A stretch of DNA of 64,000 nucleotides. Source: Frigoribacterium sp. Leaf415. GTDB lineage: Bacteria; Actinomycetota; Actinomycetes; Actinomycetales; Microbacteriaceae. The DNA lies in assembly GCF_001424645.1 (NCBI RefSeq), contig NZ_LMQR01000001.1, positions 2,242,620 through 2,306,619 on the forward strand, in the 5' to 3' direction. Under the pieces are notes generated by a model. The model did no database searches and was not told the origin of the DNA. It worked only from the letters and a program-made list of their open reading frames with translations. Each line of letters begins with the position of its first letter. Positions within the stretch are counted from its first letter, which is position 1. The translations under genes were made by a program, and so were the position numbers. This document shows, piece after piece, positions 48,814-58,564 of the stretch.

Positions 48814-50097
48814 TCAGGCGCGGATCAGCAGGGCGGACGGTCGCGGCGAGAACGTCTGGTCGAGCACCAGGCAGGCCGCTCCGACGGCCGCGACGTCGAT
48901 GCCGATCGACGACTCGACGAGCCGGATCGGGTGCTTCGGGATCAGCGCGGGGTCGTCGCGGAGCGCGGCCGGCAGCACCGCGAGGACGTGCCGCGACAGC
49001 GGCGCCCAGAACGGCCCGCCGAAGACGACCTCGTCGAGGTCGAGCAGGTTGACGATGGTCACCAGGGCCCGGGCGAGGTGTCGCCCGGCGCCGTGCAGCA
49101 CGTGCAAGGCCCCGGCGTCGCCCTCGTCCGCCTTGCCGACCAGGGCGACGAACGCCTCGTCGATGCGACGCATGTCGACGTCGTCCCCGCTGTGCGCCGC
49201 CTCGGCGAGCGCGTCGTCCGACACGTCCCCCTCGACCAGCACTCCCGTGGCGACGGCCTCGCGCACGAGGGCGTGCGGCGTGATCAGCTCGCCCACGCAG
49301 CCGATCCGTCCGCAGGTGCAGCGGTGACCGTGGTCGTCGACCATCACGTGCCCCGAGTCCCCCGCGTTCGCGCTGGCCCCGCGCAGCACGTCGCCGCCGA
49401 GCACGAGCCCGGTGCCGTAGCCGGTGCCGTAGTAGACGAAGGCGAAGTCGCTGCGCTCACCCGCGCCTCCGTCGCTCAGCCAGAGCTCGGCGACCGCGCA
49501 GGCCGTGACGTCCTTCTCGAGCAGGACCGGCAGGCCGGTGGCCTCGCTGAGCGCCCGGCGCAACGGCACGTGCCGCCACAGCGGCATCATCGGCGGATCG
49601 AGCACGAGGCCGGGCCCGATGTCGACCGGGCCGGGCGAGGCGATGCCGACCCCGAGCAGGAGGTCGCGGTCGACGCCGCTCGTGACGACCAGCCCGTCGA
49701 TGGCGCGCGCCATCAGGGCCACCACCTCGTCGGGTTCGCTGGCGGACGGGGTCAGCTCGCGGGCGTGGGCGACGACCGTGCCGACGAGGTCGAGCAGCAC
49801 GAACGTCAGCACGGCGGGGTCGACGTGCACGCCGACCGCGAAGCGCCCCCGGGACTCGAGCTGCAGCATGGTGCGGGGCTTGCCGGGGCCGCTGATGACG
49901 GTGCCGCTCTCACGGATCAGGCCCGCCTCGATCAGCCGTCGCGAGACGTTCGTCACGGCCTGCGGGCTGAGTCCGGTGCGCCCGGCGATCTCGGTCCGGC
50001 TCAGGCCCGCGCTCTCGCGCCGGATCGCGTCGAGCACGACCGATCGGTTGTAGCCGCCGATCGCCGGCAGGTTCGTCCCGCGGTTCATTCTCGTCAT
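48814..50097 (-). CDS. ROK-family transcriptional repressor (alpha-mannoside locus)
   Basis: 427 residues. HTH at about 17-70 (GYNRSVVLDAIRRESAGLSR then LSPQAVTNVSRRLIEAG), followed by the ROK domain with VGIASPGPVDIGPG, VLLEKDVTACAVAEL, YYGTGYGTGLVLGGD and zinc motif CTCGRIGCVGE. The start is uncertain: ATG codons at 50100, 50097 and 50088 are all possible; 50097 was taken. It is upstream of the GH38 importer genes in the same direction but separated by a repeat cluster and a new promoter, so it probably regulates them in trans. Confidence 0.88.
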   Translation of the reverse strand: MTRMNRGTNLPAIGGYNRSVVLDAIRRESAGLSRTEIAGRTGLSPQAVTNVSRRLIEAGLIRESGTVISGPGKPRTMLQLESRGRFAVGVHVDPAVLTFVLLDLVGTVVAHARELTPSASEPDEVVALMARAIDGLVVTSGVDRDLLLGVGIASPGPVDIGPGLVLDPPMMPLWRHVPLRRALSEATGLPVLLEKDVTACAVAELWLSDGGAGERSDFAFVYYGTGYGTGLVLGGDVLRGASANAGDSGHVMVDDHGHRCTCGRIGCVGELITPHALVREAVATGVLVEGDVSDDALAEAAHSGDDVDMRRIDEAFVALVGKADEGDAGALHVLHGAGRHLARALVTIVNLLDLDEVVFGGPFWAPLSRHVLAVLPAALRDDPALIPKHPIRLVESSIGIDVAAVGAACLVLDQTFSPRPSALLIRA

Positions 50098-50174
50098 CAT
50101 CCACGACGTCGGGGGTCGCGCGCAGACCACGACCCGTCATCCGCCCGGCGGTGGTGCCCGTCGGGACGCGCCGT

Positions 50175-50180
50175 TACCCT
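50175..50180 (+). promoter_or_regulatory. -10 element TACCCT, leaderless start
   Basis: TACCCT is exactly 6 nt before the ATG at 50187. Confidence 0.5.
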
Positions 50181-50186
50181 GAATCC

Positions 50187-50657
50187 ATGTCTGGACTGCG
50201 CCTCGAAGAACTGTCCGCCGCCACCGTCGTCGCGGCCAACAACCTCACGCTCAAGCCGGGGCAAGAGCAGTTCGTCGCCCCCGTCTCGCACTCGATCGCC
50301 GAGGCCTACGTCAACCCGACCACCGCCTGGCCCCGCGTCGTCGTCGACGACGACGACACGGTCGTCGGCTTCATCATGGGCAACTTCGACGCCGCGGCCG
50401 ACGACGAGGCGCTCCGCAGCTGCATCTGGCGCATCAACGTCGAGGCCGACGCCCAGGGCCGGGGCATCGGGCGGTTCGCCGTCCACGCCCTCGCCGACGA
50501 GGCCCGCAGCCGCGGCTTCGACCGGGTCACCGTCATCTACGAACCGGGTGACGACGGTCCCGAAGAGTTCTTCCACCACATCGGCTTCGAGGTCATCGGC
50601 GAGACACCCTACGGCGAGCACGTCGCGGGGCTGACGCTGGCGTCGTCGCAGGTCTGA
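50187..50657 (+). CDS. GNAT acetyltransferase, BltD/diamine acetyltransferase-like
   Basis: 156 residues. LKPGQEQFVAPVSHSIAEAY near the N-terminus is typical of BltD-like spermine/spermidine acetyltransferases. The acetyl-CoA loop is VEADAQGRGIGRFAVHALAD (QGRGIG). The C-terminus FFHHIGFEVIGETPYGEHVA matches the family. It likely acetylates a small amine using acetyl-CoA. Leaderless promoter. It is followed 25 bp later by an alkyltransferase-like gene. Confidence 0.86.
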   Translation: MSGLRLEELSAATVVAANNLTLKPGQEQFVAPVSHSIAEAYVNPTTAWPRVVVDDDDTVVGFIMGNFDAAADDEALRSCIWRINVEADAQGRGIGRFAVHALADEARSRGFDRVTVIYEPGDDGPEEFFHHIGFEVIGETPYGEHVAGLTLASSQV

Positions 50658-50682
50658 GTCGGCACCGCGTGAGGCCGACGTC

Positions 50683-51102
50683 GTGACGCCGGCGTCCACC
50701 CCGGGCAGCGAGCCCGCGCCCGGGGTCGATGCCGGGCTCCACCACGGGCCCGACCCCGACCCCGACGCGGGGCCGGGGCGCGCAGCCGGCCCCGGGCCGC
50801 ACCCCGACGACTTCGCCTCGCAGGTCGTCGCCGTGGTCGAGTCGATCCCGCCGGGCCACGTGATGACCTACGGCTCGGTCGCCGCCGCTCTCGGCTCACG
50901 GGCCTCCCGCGGCGTCGGCCAGGTCATGGCGTACGCGGGGGCCGACCTGCCCTGGTGGCGGGTGATCCGCGCCTCGGGCCACGCCCCGCGCGACCACGAG
51001 CAGCGGGCCCTCGAGCAGTACCGCGTCGAGGGCACGCCTCTGTTGTGGAGCCGGTCGGGTACCTTCCGCGTCGATCTCGAGCTCGCCTCCTACCGTCCCT
51101 GA
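50683..51102 (+). CDS. Alkyltransferase-like (ATL/MGMT-domain) protein
   Basis: 139 residues; after about 40 low-complexity residues the MGMT DNA-binding domain begins (FASQVVAVVESIPPGHVMTY then GSVAAALGSRASRGVGQVMA). Where alkyltransferases have the reactive PCHR cysteine, this protein reads PWWRVIRASG, so it is an ATL protein that recognises O6-alkylguanine without repairing it and flags it for nucleotide excision repair (family knowledge). GTG at 50683 is assumed; the true start could be further in, nearer residue 40. Confidence 0.85.
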   Translation: MTPASTPGSEPAPGVDAGLHHGPDPDPDAGPGRAAGPGPHPDDFASQVVAVVESIPPGHVMTYGSVAAALGSRASRGVGQVMAYAGADLPWWRVIRASGHAPRDHEQRALEQYRVEGTPLLWSRSGTFRVDLELASYRP

Positions 51103-51229
51103 CCGGGCCGAGGCCAAGGGGCGGGCCGACCCTCGGGGCCGGACCGGGCCGGACCGGGCGAGTTCGTCGGAGACGGTCGGTCACGACCGCCCGACTCCCC
51201 CGGACTCGCCCGCCGTGGCTCGGGCGGCC

Positions 51230-52018
51230 TCAGCGCGTCCGGTCGTACGGGGTCGTCGTCGACACCGCGACCAGGCCCGACCGTTCGAGGATCGGACGCG
51301 AGTCGTCGGTCGAGTCGCTGTGCACGAGCGATTTGCCCTGCGCGAGGGCGGAACGCGCCCGTGCGGCGGTCAACGCCCGGTAGATGCCGCGGTGGCGGTA
51401 CGCCTTGAGGGTGGCACCGCCCCAGATGCCGACGAAGTCCGTGCCGGGGACGGGTTCGAGTCGGCCACCACTGACCATCCGACCGTCGACCTCGGCGACC
51501 CAGAGCTCCATGCCGTCGTCGCGACCCAGCCGCGAGAGCAGCGCGTCGGCCATCCGCGCGTCGACCGCCTCACCGAACGCCTCGTCGACCATCGCGCTCA
51601 TCGCCCGCACGTCCGCCTCGGTGGTGACCCGACGGACCGTCACCCCCTCGGGTGCATCGCCGAGACCGGCCAGCGCCGTGAGCGGCCCGATCATGATCGA
51701 CTCGGGCTCGCCGGGCTCGAAGCCCGAGGCCACGAGCGCGTCGTGCAGCCCGGGGGCCCGGTCGTGGCCCCGCGTCTTCCACTCGACCCGGGTGATCTCG
51801 GCGTCGGCATCGAAGTGCTCGACGGCGGCGGCCACGAGCGCGCGCACCGCCTCGGCGTCCGCCTCGCCGAGGTCGCGGTAGGTGACGAACCCGCGGCCAC
51901 CGGCGAAGGTGACGAGCCGCAACGGACCGTGCCGGGTGACGTCGATCGCGCTCGGCGTCTCGGCGTCGGTGCGGAGTTGCTCGTCGTAGGCCTGCAGGTA
52001 GGTCGTCGCGTCGGTCAT
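51230..52018 (-). CDS. GNAT-family acetyltransferase
   Basis: 262 residues. The C-terminal GNAT domain includes MELWVAEVDGRMVSGGRLEP, GTDFVGIWGGATLKAYRHRG (acetyl-CoA loop YRHRGIYRAL) and LVHSDSTDDSRPILERSGLV. The N-terminal half looks like a degenerate second GNAT domain (RHGPLRLVTFAGGRGFVTYR, WKTRGHDRAPGLHDALVASG). Substrate unknown. ATG at 52018 has TAGCGT 7 nt upstream; a GTG at 52027 overlaps that hexamer and is less likely. Confidence 0.82.
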   Translation of the reverse strand: MTDATTYLQAYDEQLRTDAETPSAIDVTRHGPLRLVTFAGGRGFVTYRDLGEADAEAVRALVAAAVEHFDADAEITRVEWKTRGHDRAPGLHDALVASGFEPGEPESIMIGPLTALAGLGDAPEGVTVRRVTTEADVRAMSAMVDEAFGEAVDARMADALLSRLGRDDGMELWVAEVDGRMVSGGRLEPVPGTDFVGIWGGATLKAYRHRGIYRALTAARARSALAQGKSLVHSDSTDDSRPILERSGLVAVSTTTPYDRTR

Positions 52019-52045
52019 CGGGGACACGCTAGCCGAGCCGCGATC

Positions 52046-53971
52046 TCACACGAGCGAGTCGCGCCACGCGGCGTGCAGCTGCGCGAAGCGACCGGTGCCC
52101 GCGATCAGGTCGTCCGGGGTGCCGTCCTCGACGATCTTGCCGTGCTCCATCACGAGCACCCGATCGGCGATCGCGACGGTCGACAGGCGGTGCGCGATGA
52201 TGACCGCGGTGCGGTCGGCGAGCAGGGTCTGCAGCGCCTCCTGCACCATGCGCTCGGACGGGATGTCGAGCGACGCCGTCGCCTCGTCGAGGATCAGCAC
52301 GCTCGGGTCCGCGATGAACGCCCGGGCGAACGACAGCAGCTGACGTTGCCCGGCCGACACCCGGCCGCCGCGCTTGTTCACGTCGGTGTCGTACCCGTCG
52401 GGCAGGGCCTCGATGAACTCGTGCGCTCCGACCGCCTTCGCCGCCCGCACGATCTCGTCACGCGTCGCGTCGGGCTTGCCGAGCGAGATGTTGTCGGCCA
52501 CCGAACCCGAGAAGAGGTACGCCTCTTGCGTGACCATGACGATCGCGCGGCGCAGGTCTTTCGGGTGCAGGTCGCGCAGGTCGACGCCGTCGAGCGTCAC
52601 CGCTCCGCGCGTCGGGTCGTAGAAGCGCGAGATGAGCTTCGCCAACGTCGACTTGCCGGCCCCCGTCGACCCGACGAGGGCGATGGTCTGCCCCGCGGGC
52701 ACGTGGAGGTCGAAGCCGGGCAGCACGACCGTGTCGGCGTTGTAGGCGAACTCGACGTCGTCGAAGTGCACCTGCCCCTTGGCGTCCCACAGGTCGACCG
52801 GGCGCGTCGGGTCGGGCACGCTCGGCTGCTCCTCGAGCACGCCCGAGATCTTCTCGAGCGCGGCCGACGCCGACTGGTAGCCGTTGTAGAACATGGCCAT
52901 CTCTTCGGCCGGGTCGAAGAACCGCTTCGCGTAGAGTGCCACCGCGAGCAGGGCGCCGATCTCGAGCGAACCGTCGATCACCCGGAAGCCGCCGAAGAGC
53001 ACGACCGCCGCGAGGGTCGCGTTGCCGATCAGCACCAGGCCCGGGTCGAAGGTGCCGAACAACGTGAACACCTTCGAGTTGGCCTGCCGGTAGTCCTCGA
53101 CGTGACCGGCGTACTCCTTCTCGTTGCGCGCCTCCTTGCGGAAGGCCTGCACCGCGCGCATGCCCGTCATCGTCTCGACGAAGTGCACGATGACGCGGGC
53201 ACTCGTGACGCGGGTCGCCCGGAACAGCTTCTGCGAGCGCACCTGGAACCACCGGGTCAACGCCACGAGCGGCACGAGCGCCACGGCGAGGACGAGGCCG
53301 CTCTGCGGGTCGAGCGCGACGAGGGCGACGGCGGTGAAGACCATGTACAGCAGACCCGAGACGAGCTGGTTGATGCCCGAGTCCAACAGCTCGCGGATGG
53401 AGTCCAGATCGCTCGTCTGGCGCGAGATGATGCGGCCCGACGTGTACGTCTCGTGGAACTCGAGGCTGAGCCGTTGCGTGTGCAGGAACAGACGCTTGCG
53501 CAGGTCGAAGAGGATCGCCTGGCTGATGCGCGCCGACAACACCGTGTACTGCGCCATCAGCACCGCACCGATCACGCCGGTCAACAGGTAGGCGACCACG
53601 ACGAGGATCGCGGGCGCCCAGTCCTGGTCGTCCATCAGCGCCGGCAGGGCGGTGTCGATGCCGATCGCGATCAGGGCCGGCCCCGCGACCTGCGAGGCCG
53701 TGCTGATCACGACGACGACGCCCATCAGGGCGAGACGCCAGCGCAGCGGGTGCACGAGCGAGCCGAGGAGGCGCAGCGAACGTCGGCGCAGCCTCTTGCT
53801 CTCGTCCTTGGTGAAGTTCTCGCGCTCTTCGCCGCGGACGCCCTGCGTCGTCGAGCCCTGCTCGGCGCGCTTCTCGGCGGGGGTTCGTCCGTCGAGCGCC
53901 TCGCGCTCGACGGGGCCGTCGGCGACTGCCGGACGGTCGGGACGGTCGTCCTCGAGTGTCGTGTCGGTCAT
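52046..53971 (-). CDS. ABC exporter half-transporter, catalytically complete subunit
   Basis: 641 residues: six-helix membrane domain (about 75-360) fused to an ATPase domain. Walker [10 protein letters not shown] (about 435), Walker [12 protein letters not shown] with the catalytic Glu (about 560) and H-loop IIAHRLST are intact. The signature is VSAGQRQ, not the canonical LSGGQ. Its partner, overlapping by ATGA just upstream, has the complementary defects, so the two form a heterodimeric type IV exporter with one degenerate site. Likely substrates are drugs or lipids. An 80-residue charged N-terminus precedes the first helix. Confidence 0.93.
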   Translation of the reverse strand: MTDTTLEDDRPDRPAVADGPVEREALDGRTPAEKRAEQGSTTQGVRGEERENFTKDESKRLRRRSLRLLGSLVHPLRWRLALMGVVVVISTASQVAGPALIAIGIDTALPALMDDQDWAPAILVVVAYLLTGVIGAVLMAQYTVLSARISQAILFDLRKRLFLHTQRLSLEFHETYTSGRIISRQTSDLDSIRELLDSGINQLVSGLLYMVFTAVALVALDPQSGLVLAVALVPLVALTRWFQVRSQKLFRATRVTSARVIVHFVETMTGMRAVQAFRKEARNEKEYAGHVEDYRQANSKVFTLFGTFDPGLVLIGNATLAAVVLFGGFRVIDGSLEIGALLAVALYAKRFFDPAEEMAMFYNGYQSASAALEKISGVLEEQPSVPDPTRPVDLWDAKGQVHFDDVEFAYNADTVVLPGFDLHVPAGQTIALVGSTGAGKSTLAKLISRFYDPTRGAVTLDGVDLRDLHPKDLRRAIVMVTQEAYLFSGSVADNISLGKPDATRDEIVRAAKAVGAHEFIEALPDGYDTDVNKRGGRVSAGQRQLLSFARAFIADPSVLILDEATASLDIPSERMVQEALQTLLADRTAVIIAHRLSTVAIADRVLVMEHGKIVEDGTPDDLIAGTGRFAQLHAAWRDSLV

Positions 53972-55803
53972 GCGAGCACCTCCTCTCGGCTGGTGGTGGA
54001 GTCGTCGTCGAGCGACGAGATGACGTAGCGGTAGTGCTCGTTGCTCGCGATGAGGTCGGAGTGGCGGCCCACCGCGGTGACCGTGCCGTTCTCGAGCAGC
54101 GCGACCCGGTCGGCCAGGGTGACCGTCGACGGTCGGTGGGCGACGATCAGGGACGTCGTCGACGCGAGCACGCGTCTCAGTCCGGCCTCGACGCGCGCCT
54201 CGGTGTCGACGTCCAGGGCCGACAACGGGTCGTCGAGCACCAGCACGGCCGGGCGGGCCGCGATGGCCCGTGCCAGGGCGAGGCGCTGACGCTGTCCGCC
54301 GGACAGGCTGAGGCCCTCTTCGCCCACCCGGGTGTCGACGCCCTCGGGCAGCCGCTCGACGAAGTCGGCCTGGGCGATCTCGAGGGCCTCGCGCATCACC
54401 CGGTCGGCCTCGTCGGGGTCGTCCGCGAGATCGGGGCGGCCGAGCAGCACGTTGTCACGCACGGACGCGCTGAACAACGTCGCGTCCTCGAACGCCATGC
54501 CGATGTGGCGGCGGAGTTCTTCGCGGCTGAGGTCGCGGACGTCGACGCCGTCGATCAGGACCTGCCCGCCGGTGACGTCGTAGAGCCGGGACACGAGAGA
54601 CAGCAGCGTGGTCTTGCCCGAACCGGTGAGCCCGACGAGGGCCATCGTCTCGCCGGGCTCGACGACCAGGTCGACCCCGTTGACCAGGTCGGCGAACTGG
54701 GCCGGTGAGTCCTGGTAGCGGAAGTGCGTGCCCTTGAACTCGAGGCGCCCGTGGGGTTCGGCGATCGTCGACGGGTTCTCGGGGTCGGTCACCGTGTTCT
54801 CGCTGTCCATCACCTCGAAGTAGCGGTCGACGGCCGTGCGGGTGTCGAAGGTCATCGAGAGCAGGAAGCCGATCGACTCGACCGGCCAGCGCAGCACGGT
54901 CGCCGTCGCGAAGAAGGCGAACAGCTGGCCGACGGTCAGCTGACCGTCGGCGGCGAGCCACACGCCGCCGAGCAGACACAGCGCGAAGGCCACGTCGGGG
55001 ACGAGCAGCAGCCAGAGCCACAGCTTCGAGATGGCCTTGGCCTTCTCGATCTCGGTCCCGCGGAGGTCTTCGGCCTGCTTGGCGAACTCACGCAGCGAGT
55101 GCTTGCCGCGACCGAAGGCCTTGAGCACCCGGATGCCGTGCACGCTCTCTTCCACGCTGGTCGCCAGGTCGCCGACCTGGTCCTGGGACCGACGGGCGAC
55201 GATCGAGTACCGCTTCTCGAACGCGAAGCTGACGAAGAAGACCGGAAGCGACGCGACGAGAAAGACGAGGCCGAGCACCCAGCTGTACCAGAACAGCACG
55301 ACGAAGCCGACGACGATGGTGAGCACGTTGACCACGAGCAGCACGACGCCGAAGGCGAGCCAGCGACGGATGAGGCTCAGGTCGCTGACAGACCGGCTGA
55401 GCAGCTGACCGCTCTGCCACCGGTCGTGGAACGCCACCGGCAGATCTTGCAGCTTGGCGTACAGGGCGTTGCGCATGGTCGCCTCGACGTGCGTGCTCGG
55501 GGTGAGCACCAGTCGGCGGCGAGCACCGATCATGATCGCCTCGGCCACGCCGAGGCCCAGCACGACGGCGAAGGCGGGCCACACCTGCGATCGGTCACCG
55601 CTCGACAGCGGTCCGTCGACGAGCAGTTGCAGGACGAGGGGGATCAGCAGGGCGACGACGGCGGCGAGCAGGGCCGCGACCATGCCCAGCACGATGCGGG
55701 GCAGGGCCGGCTTGACGTACGGGTACAGCCGGGTGAGCGACTGCACCGTCGAGGGACGCTTCGCGGCGTCGGGTGGACGGGCGGACGAGGACTTCTGAGA
55801 CAT
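53968..55803 (-). CDS. ABC exporter half-transporter, degenerate-site subunit
   Basis: 611 residues: six-helix membrane domain (about 35-325), Walker [10 protein letters not shown] (about 394), canonical signature [10 protein letters not shown] (about 500), but Walker [12 protein letters not shown] has Asp in place of the catalytic Glu; H-loop IVAHRPST. This is the pattern of the non-canonical half of heterodimeric exporters such as BmrCD or TM287/288. The ATG at 55803 is preceded by GGATCACCC. A 32-codon ORF with a strong ribosome site lies about 170 nt upstream on the same transcript. Confidence 0.93.
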   Translation of the reverse strand: MSQKSSSARPPDAAKRPSTVQSLTRLYPYVKPALPRIVLGMVAALLAAVVALLIPLVLQLLVDGPLSSGDRSQVWPAFAVVLGLGVAEAIMIGARRRLVLTPSTHVEATMRNALYAKLQDLPVAFHDRWQSGQLLSRSVSDLSLIRRWLAFGVVLLVVNVLTIVVGFVVLFWYSWVLGLVFLVASLPVFFVSFAFEKRYSIVARRSQDQVGDLATSVEESVHGIRVLKAFGRGKHSLREFAKQAEDLRGTEIEKAKAISKLWLWLLLVPDVAFALCLLGGVWLAADGQLTVGQLFAFFATATVLRWPVESIGFLLSMTFDTRTAVDRYFEVMDSENTVTDPENPSTIAEPHGRLEFKGTHFRYQDSPAQFADLVNGVDLVVEPGETMALVGLTGSGKTTLLSLVSRLYDVTGGQVLIDGVDVRDLSREELRRHIGMAFEDATLFSASVRDNVLLGRPDLADDPDEADRVMREALEIAQADFVERLPEGVDTRVGEEGLSLSGGQRQRLALARAIAARPAVLVLDDPLSALDVDTEARVEAGLRRVLASTTSLIVAHRPSTVTLADRVALLENGTVTAVGRHSDLIASNEHYRYVISSLDDDSTTSREEVLA

Positions 55804-55975
55804 GGGTGATCCAAGTGTCGTGATCTGGCACAGGCGACGGCGCAGAGCGCTGACCCGTTGTGGAGAAAGGTGGTGCGGCGACCGTCCTGGGAGGACGCAT
55901 GGTCGCGCGGTCGCGCCCGGGACGTCGCCGGGCGGAGGTGTCGGAGTGGTGCCGGTGGGCGGCGGACCGTCTCGT

Positions 55976-56074
55976 CTAGCTGATCGGCGCCGGGCTCGGA
56001 TACGCCGAGGAGGCGCGACCCACGCGAGCACCGTCGGTGGCCGTGCCCACCGTGGTCAGTGTCGTCGTCGTCAT
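55976..56074 (-). CDS. 32-codon leader ORF upstream of the ABC exporter
   Basis: A perfect AGGAGG (56080-56085) precedes two adjacent ATGs (56077, 56074); from 56074 the peptide has 32 residues, [20 protein letters not shown] then [13 protein letters not shown] Thr-rich start and Pro-rich end are notable. It lies between a promoter at 56140-56169 and the exporter genes, with about 170 nt of GC-rich leader after it. By analogy with BmrB upstream of B. subtilis bmrCD, ribosome stalling here could control exporter expression. Coding status is inferred from the ribosome site only. Confidence 0.5.
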   Translation of the reverse strand: MTTTTLTTVGTATDGARVGRASSAYPSPAPIS

Positions 56075-56139
56075 CATGTCCTCCTGAGTGTCGTCGTCCG
56101 TCCGTGCGGTCGTGTCCGACCGGCTGTGAGCAGCCTTAC

Positions 56140-56169
56140 AGGATATGCGTGCCGTCGACTCCGCCGCAA
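56140..56169 (-). promoter_or_regulatory. Promoter of the leader ORF/ABC exporter operon
   Basis: On the minus strand TTGCGG (56164-56169) and TATCCT (56140-56145) are separated by 18 bp. Transcription would begin near 56133, about 60 nt before the leader ORF. Confidence 0.55.
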
Positions 56170-56232
56170 GACGGAATCGTTCGGATCGGCGGACGACGCG
56201 ACCCGTGCCTCCTGGACCTCGTCGACGACGAC

Positions 56233-57897
56233 CTAGTGGAAGAAGTGGCGCTCGCCCGTGAAGTACATGGTCACGCCGGCGGCCTTCGCCGCGGCCACGA
56301 CCTCGTCGTCGCGGATCGACCCGCCGGGCTGCACCACCGCGGCCACGCCGGCGTCGAGCAGCACCTGCAGGCCGTCAGCGAAGGGGAAGAACGCGTCGGA
56401 CGCCGCGACCGACCCGGCGGCGCGGGCCCCGGCGCGGTCGACGGCGAGGTGGCACGAGTCGACCCGGTTGACCTGGCCCATGCCCACCCCTACGGATGCT
56501 CCGCCCGAGGCGAGCAGGATGGCGTTCGACTTGACGGCGCGCGAGGCCTTCCAGGCGAACTCGAGGTCGGCCCGCGTCGCGGCGTCGGCCTCGTCGCCGG
56601 CGACGAGCGTCCAGCCGTCGGACGTGAACCCGTCGAACCGGTCGGCGTCCTGGACGAGCAGACCACCCGAGATCTGCTTGACCTCGCGGACGTCACGGGC
56701 GAAGTCGGCGGGCAGGGTCAGCAGGCGGATGTTCTTCTTCGCACTGAGGATCTCGACGGCCTCGGGGTCGAAGGCCGGGGCGATGACGACCTCGGTGAAG
56801 ATGTCCGCGACGGTCTCGGCCATGGCGCGCGTCACGGTGCGGTTGGCCGCGATGACGCCGCCGAACGCCGAGACGGGGTCACAGGCGTGCGCCCGCTGGT
56901 GAGCGTCGGCGATGGCGTCGACGGCGTCGGGCGAGGCGACGGCGATGCCGCACGGGTTCGCGTGCTTGATGATCGCGACGGCGGGCTCGTCGAAGTCGAA
57001 GGCGGCGCGCAGGGCCGCGTCGGCGTCGACGTAGTTGTTGTACGACATCTCTTTGCCGTGCAGCTGCGTCGCCTGCGCGATGCCGTGTGCCCCGGGCGTC
57101 GCATAGATCGCCGCGGCCTGGTGGGCGTTCTCGCCGTAGCGGAGGGTGTGCTGCAACTCGGCCGAGAGGGTGACCGCGGGCTCGAAGCCCGCCCGCGCCT
57201 CCTGCTCGTCGACGACGGACGAGGAGGCGCCGGTCGCCGTGGCGGACGCGTCGGCCTCGGCGCGCACACCCACGTGTGCGGCGAAGTACGCCGCGACTGC
57301 CGTGTCGTACGCGGCCGTGTGGGCGAAGGCCTCGCCGGCCAGGCGCTGACGCTGGGCCAGGGTCGTGCCACCGAGTGTGAGCGCTTTCACGACCTGCGGG
57401 TAGTTCGTCGGCGAGACCACGATGGCGACGTTGGCGTGGTTCTTCGCGGCGGCCCGGACCATCGCGGGCCCGCCGATGTCGACGTTCTCGATGACGGTGG
57501 GCACGTCGGCACCCGACGCGACGGTCTCGACGAACGGGTAGAGGTTGACGACGACGAGCTCGAACGCGGCGATGTCGAGTTCGGCCAGCTGGGCCTCGTG
57601 GGACTCGAGCCGCAGGTCGGCGAGGATGCCGGCGTGCACCGCGGGGTGCAGGGTCTTGACGCGACCGTCGAGCGACTCGGGGAACCCGGTGACGCTCCTG
57701 ACGTCGGTGACGGCGTGGCCGGCGTCGCGGATGGTCTGGGCGGTCGAGCCGGTCGACACGATCTCGACACCGGAGGCCGACAGGGCGGCGGCCAGGTCGA
57801 GCAGGCCCGTCTTGTCGCTGACGCTGATCAGCGCCCGTCGCACGGGCACGGCGTCACGGTCGCGGTAGAGGCTGGGGTCGATGGCGTGGCCGCTCAT
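56233..57897 (-). CDS. purH: AICAR transformylase/IMP cyclohydrolase
   Basis: 554 residues. IMP cyclohydrolase domain (about 20-200): [66 protein letters not shown] transformylase domain: [73 protein letters not shown] and [14 protein letters not shown]. It performs the last two steps of IMP synthesis. A linker insert near 222-240 is encoded by an inverted pair of AGGAGGCGC motifs. The ATG overlaps the purN stop by ATGA. Confidence 0.97.
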   Translation of the reverse strand: MSGHAIDPSLYRDRDAVPVRRALISVSDKTGLLDLAAALSASGVEIVSTGSTAQTIRDAGHAVTDVRSVTGFPESLDGRVKTLHPAVHAGILADLRLESHEAQLAELDIAAFELVVVNLYPFVETVASGADVPTVIENVDIGGPAMVRAAAKNHANVAIVVSPTNYPQVVKALTLGGTTLAQRQRLAGEAFAHTAAYDTAVAAYFAAHVGVRAEADASATATGASSSVVDEQEARAGFEPAVTLSAELQHTLRYGENAHQAAAIYATPGAHGIAQATQLHGKEMSYNNYVDADAALRAAFDFDEPAVAIIKHANPCGIAVASPDAVDAIADAHQRAHACDPVSAFGGVIAANRTVTRAMAETVADIFTEVVIAPAFDPEAVEILSAKKNIRLLTLPADFARDVREVKQISGGLLVQDADRFDGFTSDGWTLVAGDEADAATRADLEFAWKASRAVKSNAILLASGGASVGVGMGQVNRVDSCHLAVDRAGARAAGSVAASDAFFPFADGLQVLLDAGVAAVVQPGGSIRDDEVVAAAKAAGVTMYFTGERHFFH

Positions 57898-58487
57898 GCG
57901 GTGGGCTCCTGTTCGAGAGAGATCGTTCCGTTGGCGATGTCGAGCACGGTCTGGACGAGCAGTTCGCGCTCGACGACCTTGATGCGGTCGTGCAGCGACG
58001 ACTCGTCGTCGCCGGGCAGCACCGGGATGCGGCGTTGCGCGAGGATCGGGCCGCTGTCGACGCCCTCGTCGACGACGATCACGCTGGCGCCGGTCCGGTC
58101 GACCCCGGCCGCGAGCGCGTCGCGGACGCCGTGGGCCCCGGGGAACTCGGGCAGGTAGGCGGGGTGCGTGTTGATGAGGTTCGGGGCGAGGGCGGCGACG
58201 ACCCGCGGTGGCACGAGCCGCATGAAGCCGCTGAGCACCACGAGGTCGGGCTGCCACTGCTCGATCTGGGCCAGCAGCTCGTCACCCCAGGCGGCACGGT
58301 CGGCGAAGTTCGAGAAGGCGACCGAGAAGGTCGGCACCCCGAAGTGCTCGGCGTGCTCGAAGCCGTCGGCCTCGCGGTCGGCCCCGACGGCGACCACCCG
58401 GGCCGGGTACTCGGCGTCGCTCGCGGCCTCGAGCAGCGCCCGGAGGTTCGAGCCGCCACCGGAGATGAGCACCACGAGCTTCAGCAC
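57894..58487 (-). CDS. purN: Phosphoribosylglycinamide formyltransferase
   Basis: 197 residues. [19 protein letters not shown] (phosphate loop), [41 protein letters not shown] with the catalytic Asn-His pair, and [19 protein letters not shown] with the catalytic Asp define PurN. It formylates GAR with 10-formyl-THF in purine synthesis. The GTG at 58487 has TAGGCT 6 nt upstream, so it appears leaderless. It is coupled to purH by a 4-nt overlap. Confidence 0.97.
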   Translation of the reverse strand: MLKLVVLISGGGSNLRALLEAASDAEYPARVVAVGADREADGFEHAEHFGVPTFSVAFSNFADRAAWGDELLAQIEQWQPDLVVLSGFMRLVPPRVVAALAPNLINTHPAYLPEFPGAHGVRDALAAGVDRTGASVIVVDEGVDSGPILAQRRIPVLPGDDESSLHDRIKVVERELLVQTVLDIANGTISLEQEPTA

Positions 58488-58493
58488 CCGGCA

Positions 58494-58499
58494 AGCCTA
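58494..58499 (-). promoter_or_regulatory. -10 element TAGGCT, leaderless start of purN-purH
   Basis: On the minus strand TAGGCT is exactly 6 nt before the GTG at 58487. Confidence 0.5.
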
Positions 58500-58564
58500 G
58501 CGGGCCGGGCACGCGCACCGTGGGGCGGCGGAGGCGAGGCTCGGTCGCCGGTCGGACGACGACG

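Larger units (their letters stand above)
55804..56232. other. Intergenic region between purH and the ABC exporter
   Basis: This 429-bp gap holds a minus-strand promoter, the 32-codon ORF and two AGGAGGCGCG-type motifs (about 56011 and 56204). The 170 nt between the ORF and the exporter start are GC-rich with several self-complementary stretches but no single dominant hairpin by eye. Confidence 0.55.

Noticed and set aside
52019..52027. GTG start at 52027 for the GNAT protein
   Set aside because: It overlaps the likely -10 hexamer TAGCGT; the ATG at 52018 is at near-leaderless spacing.
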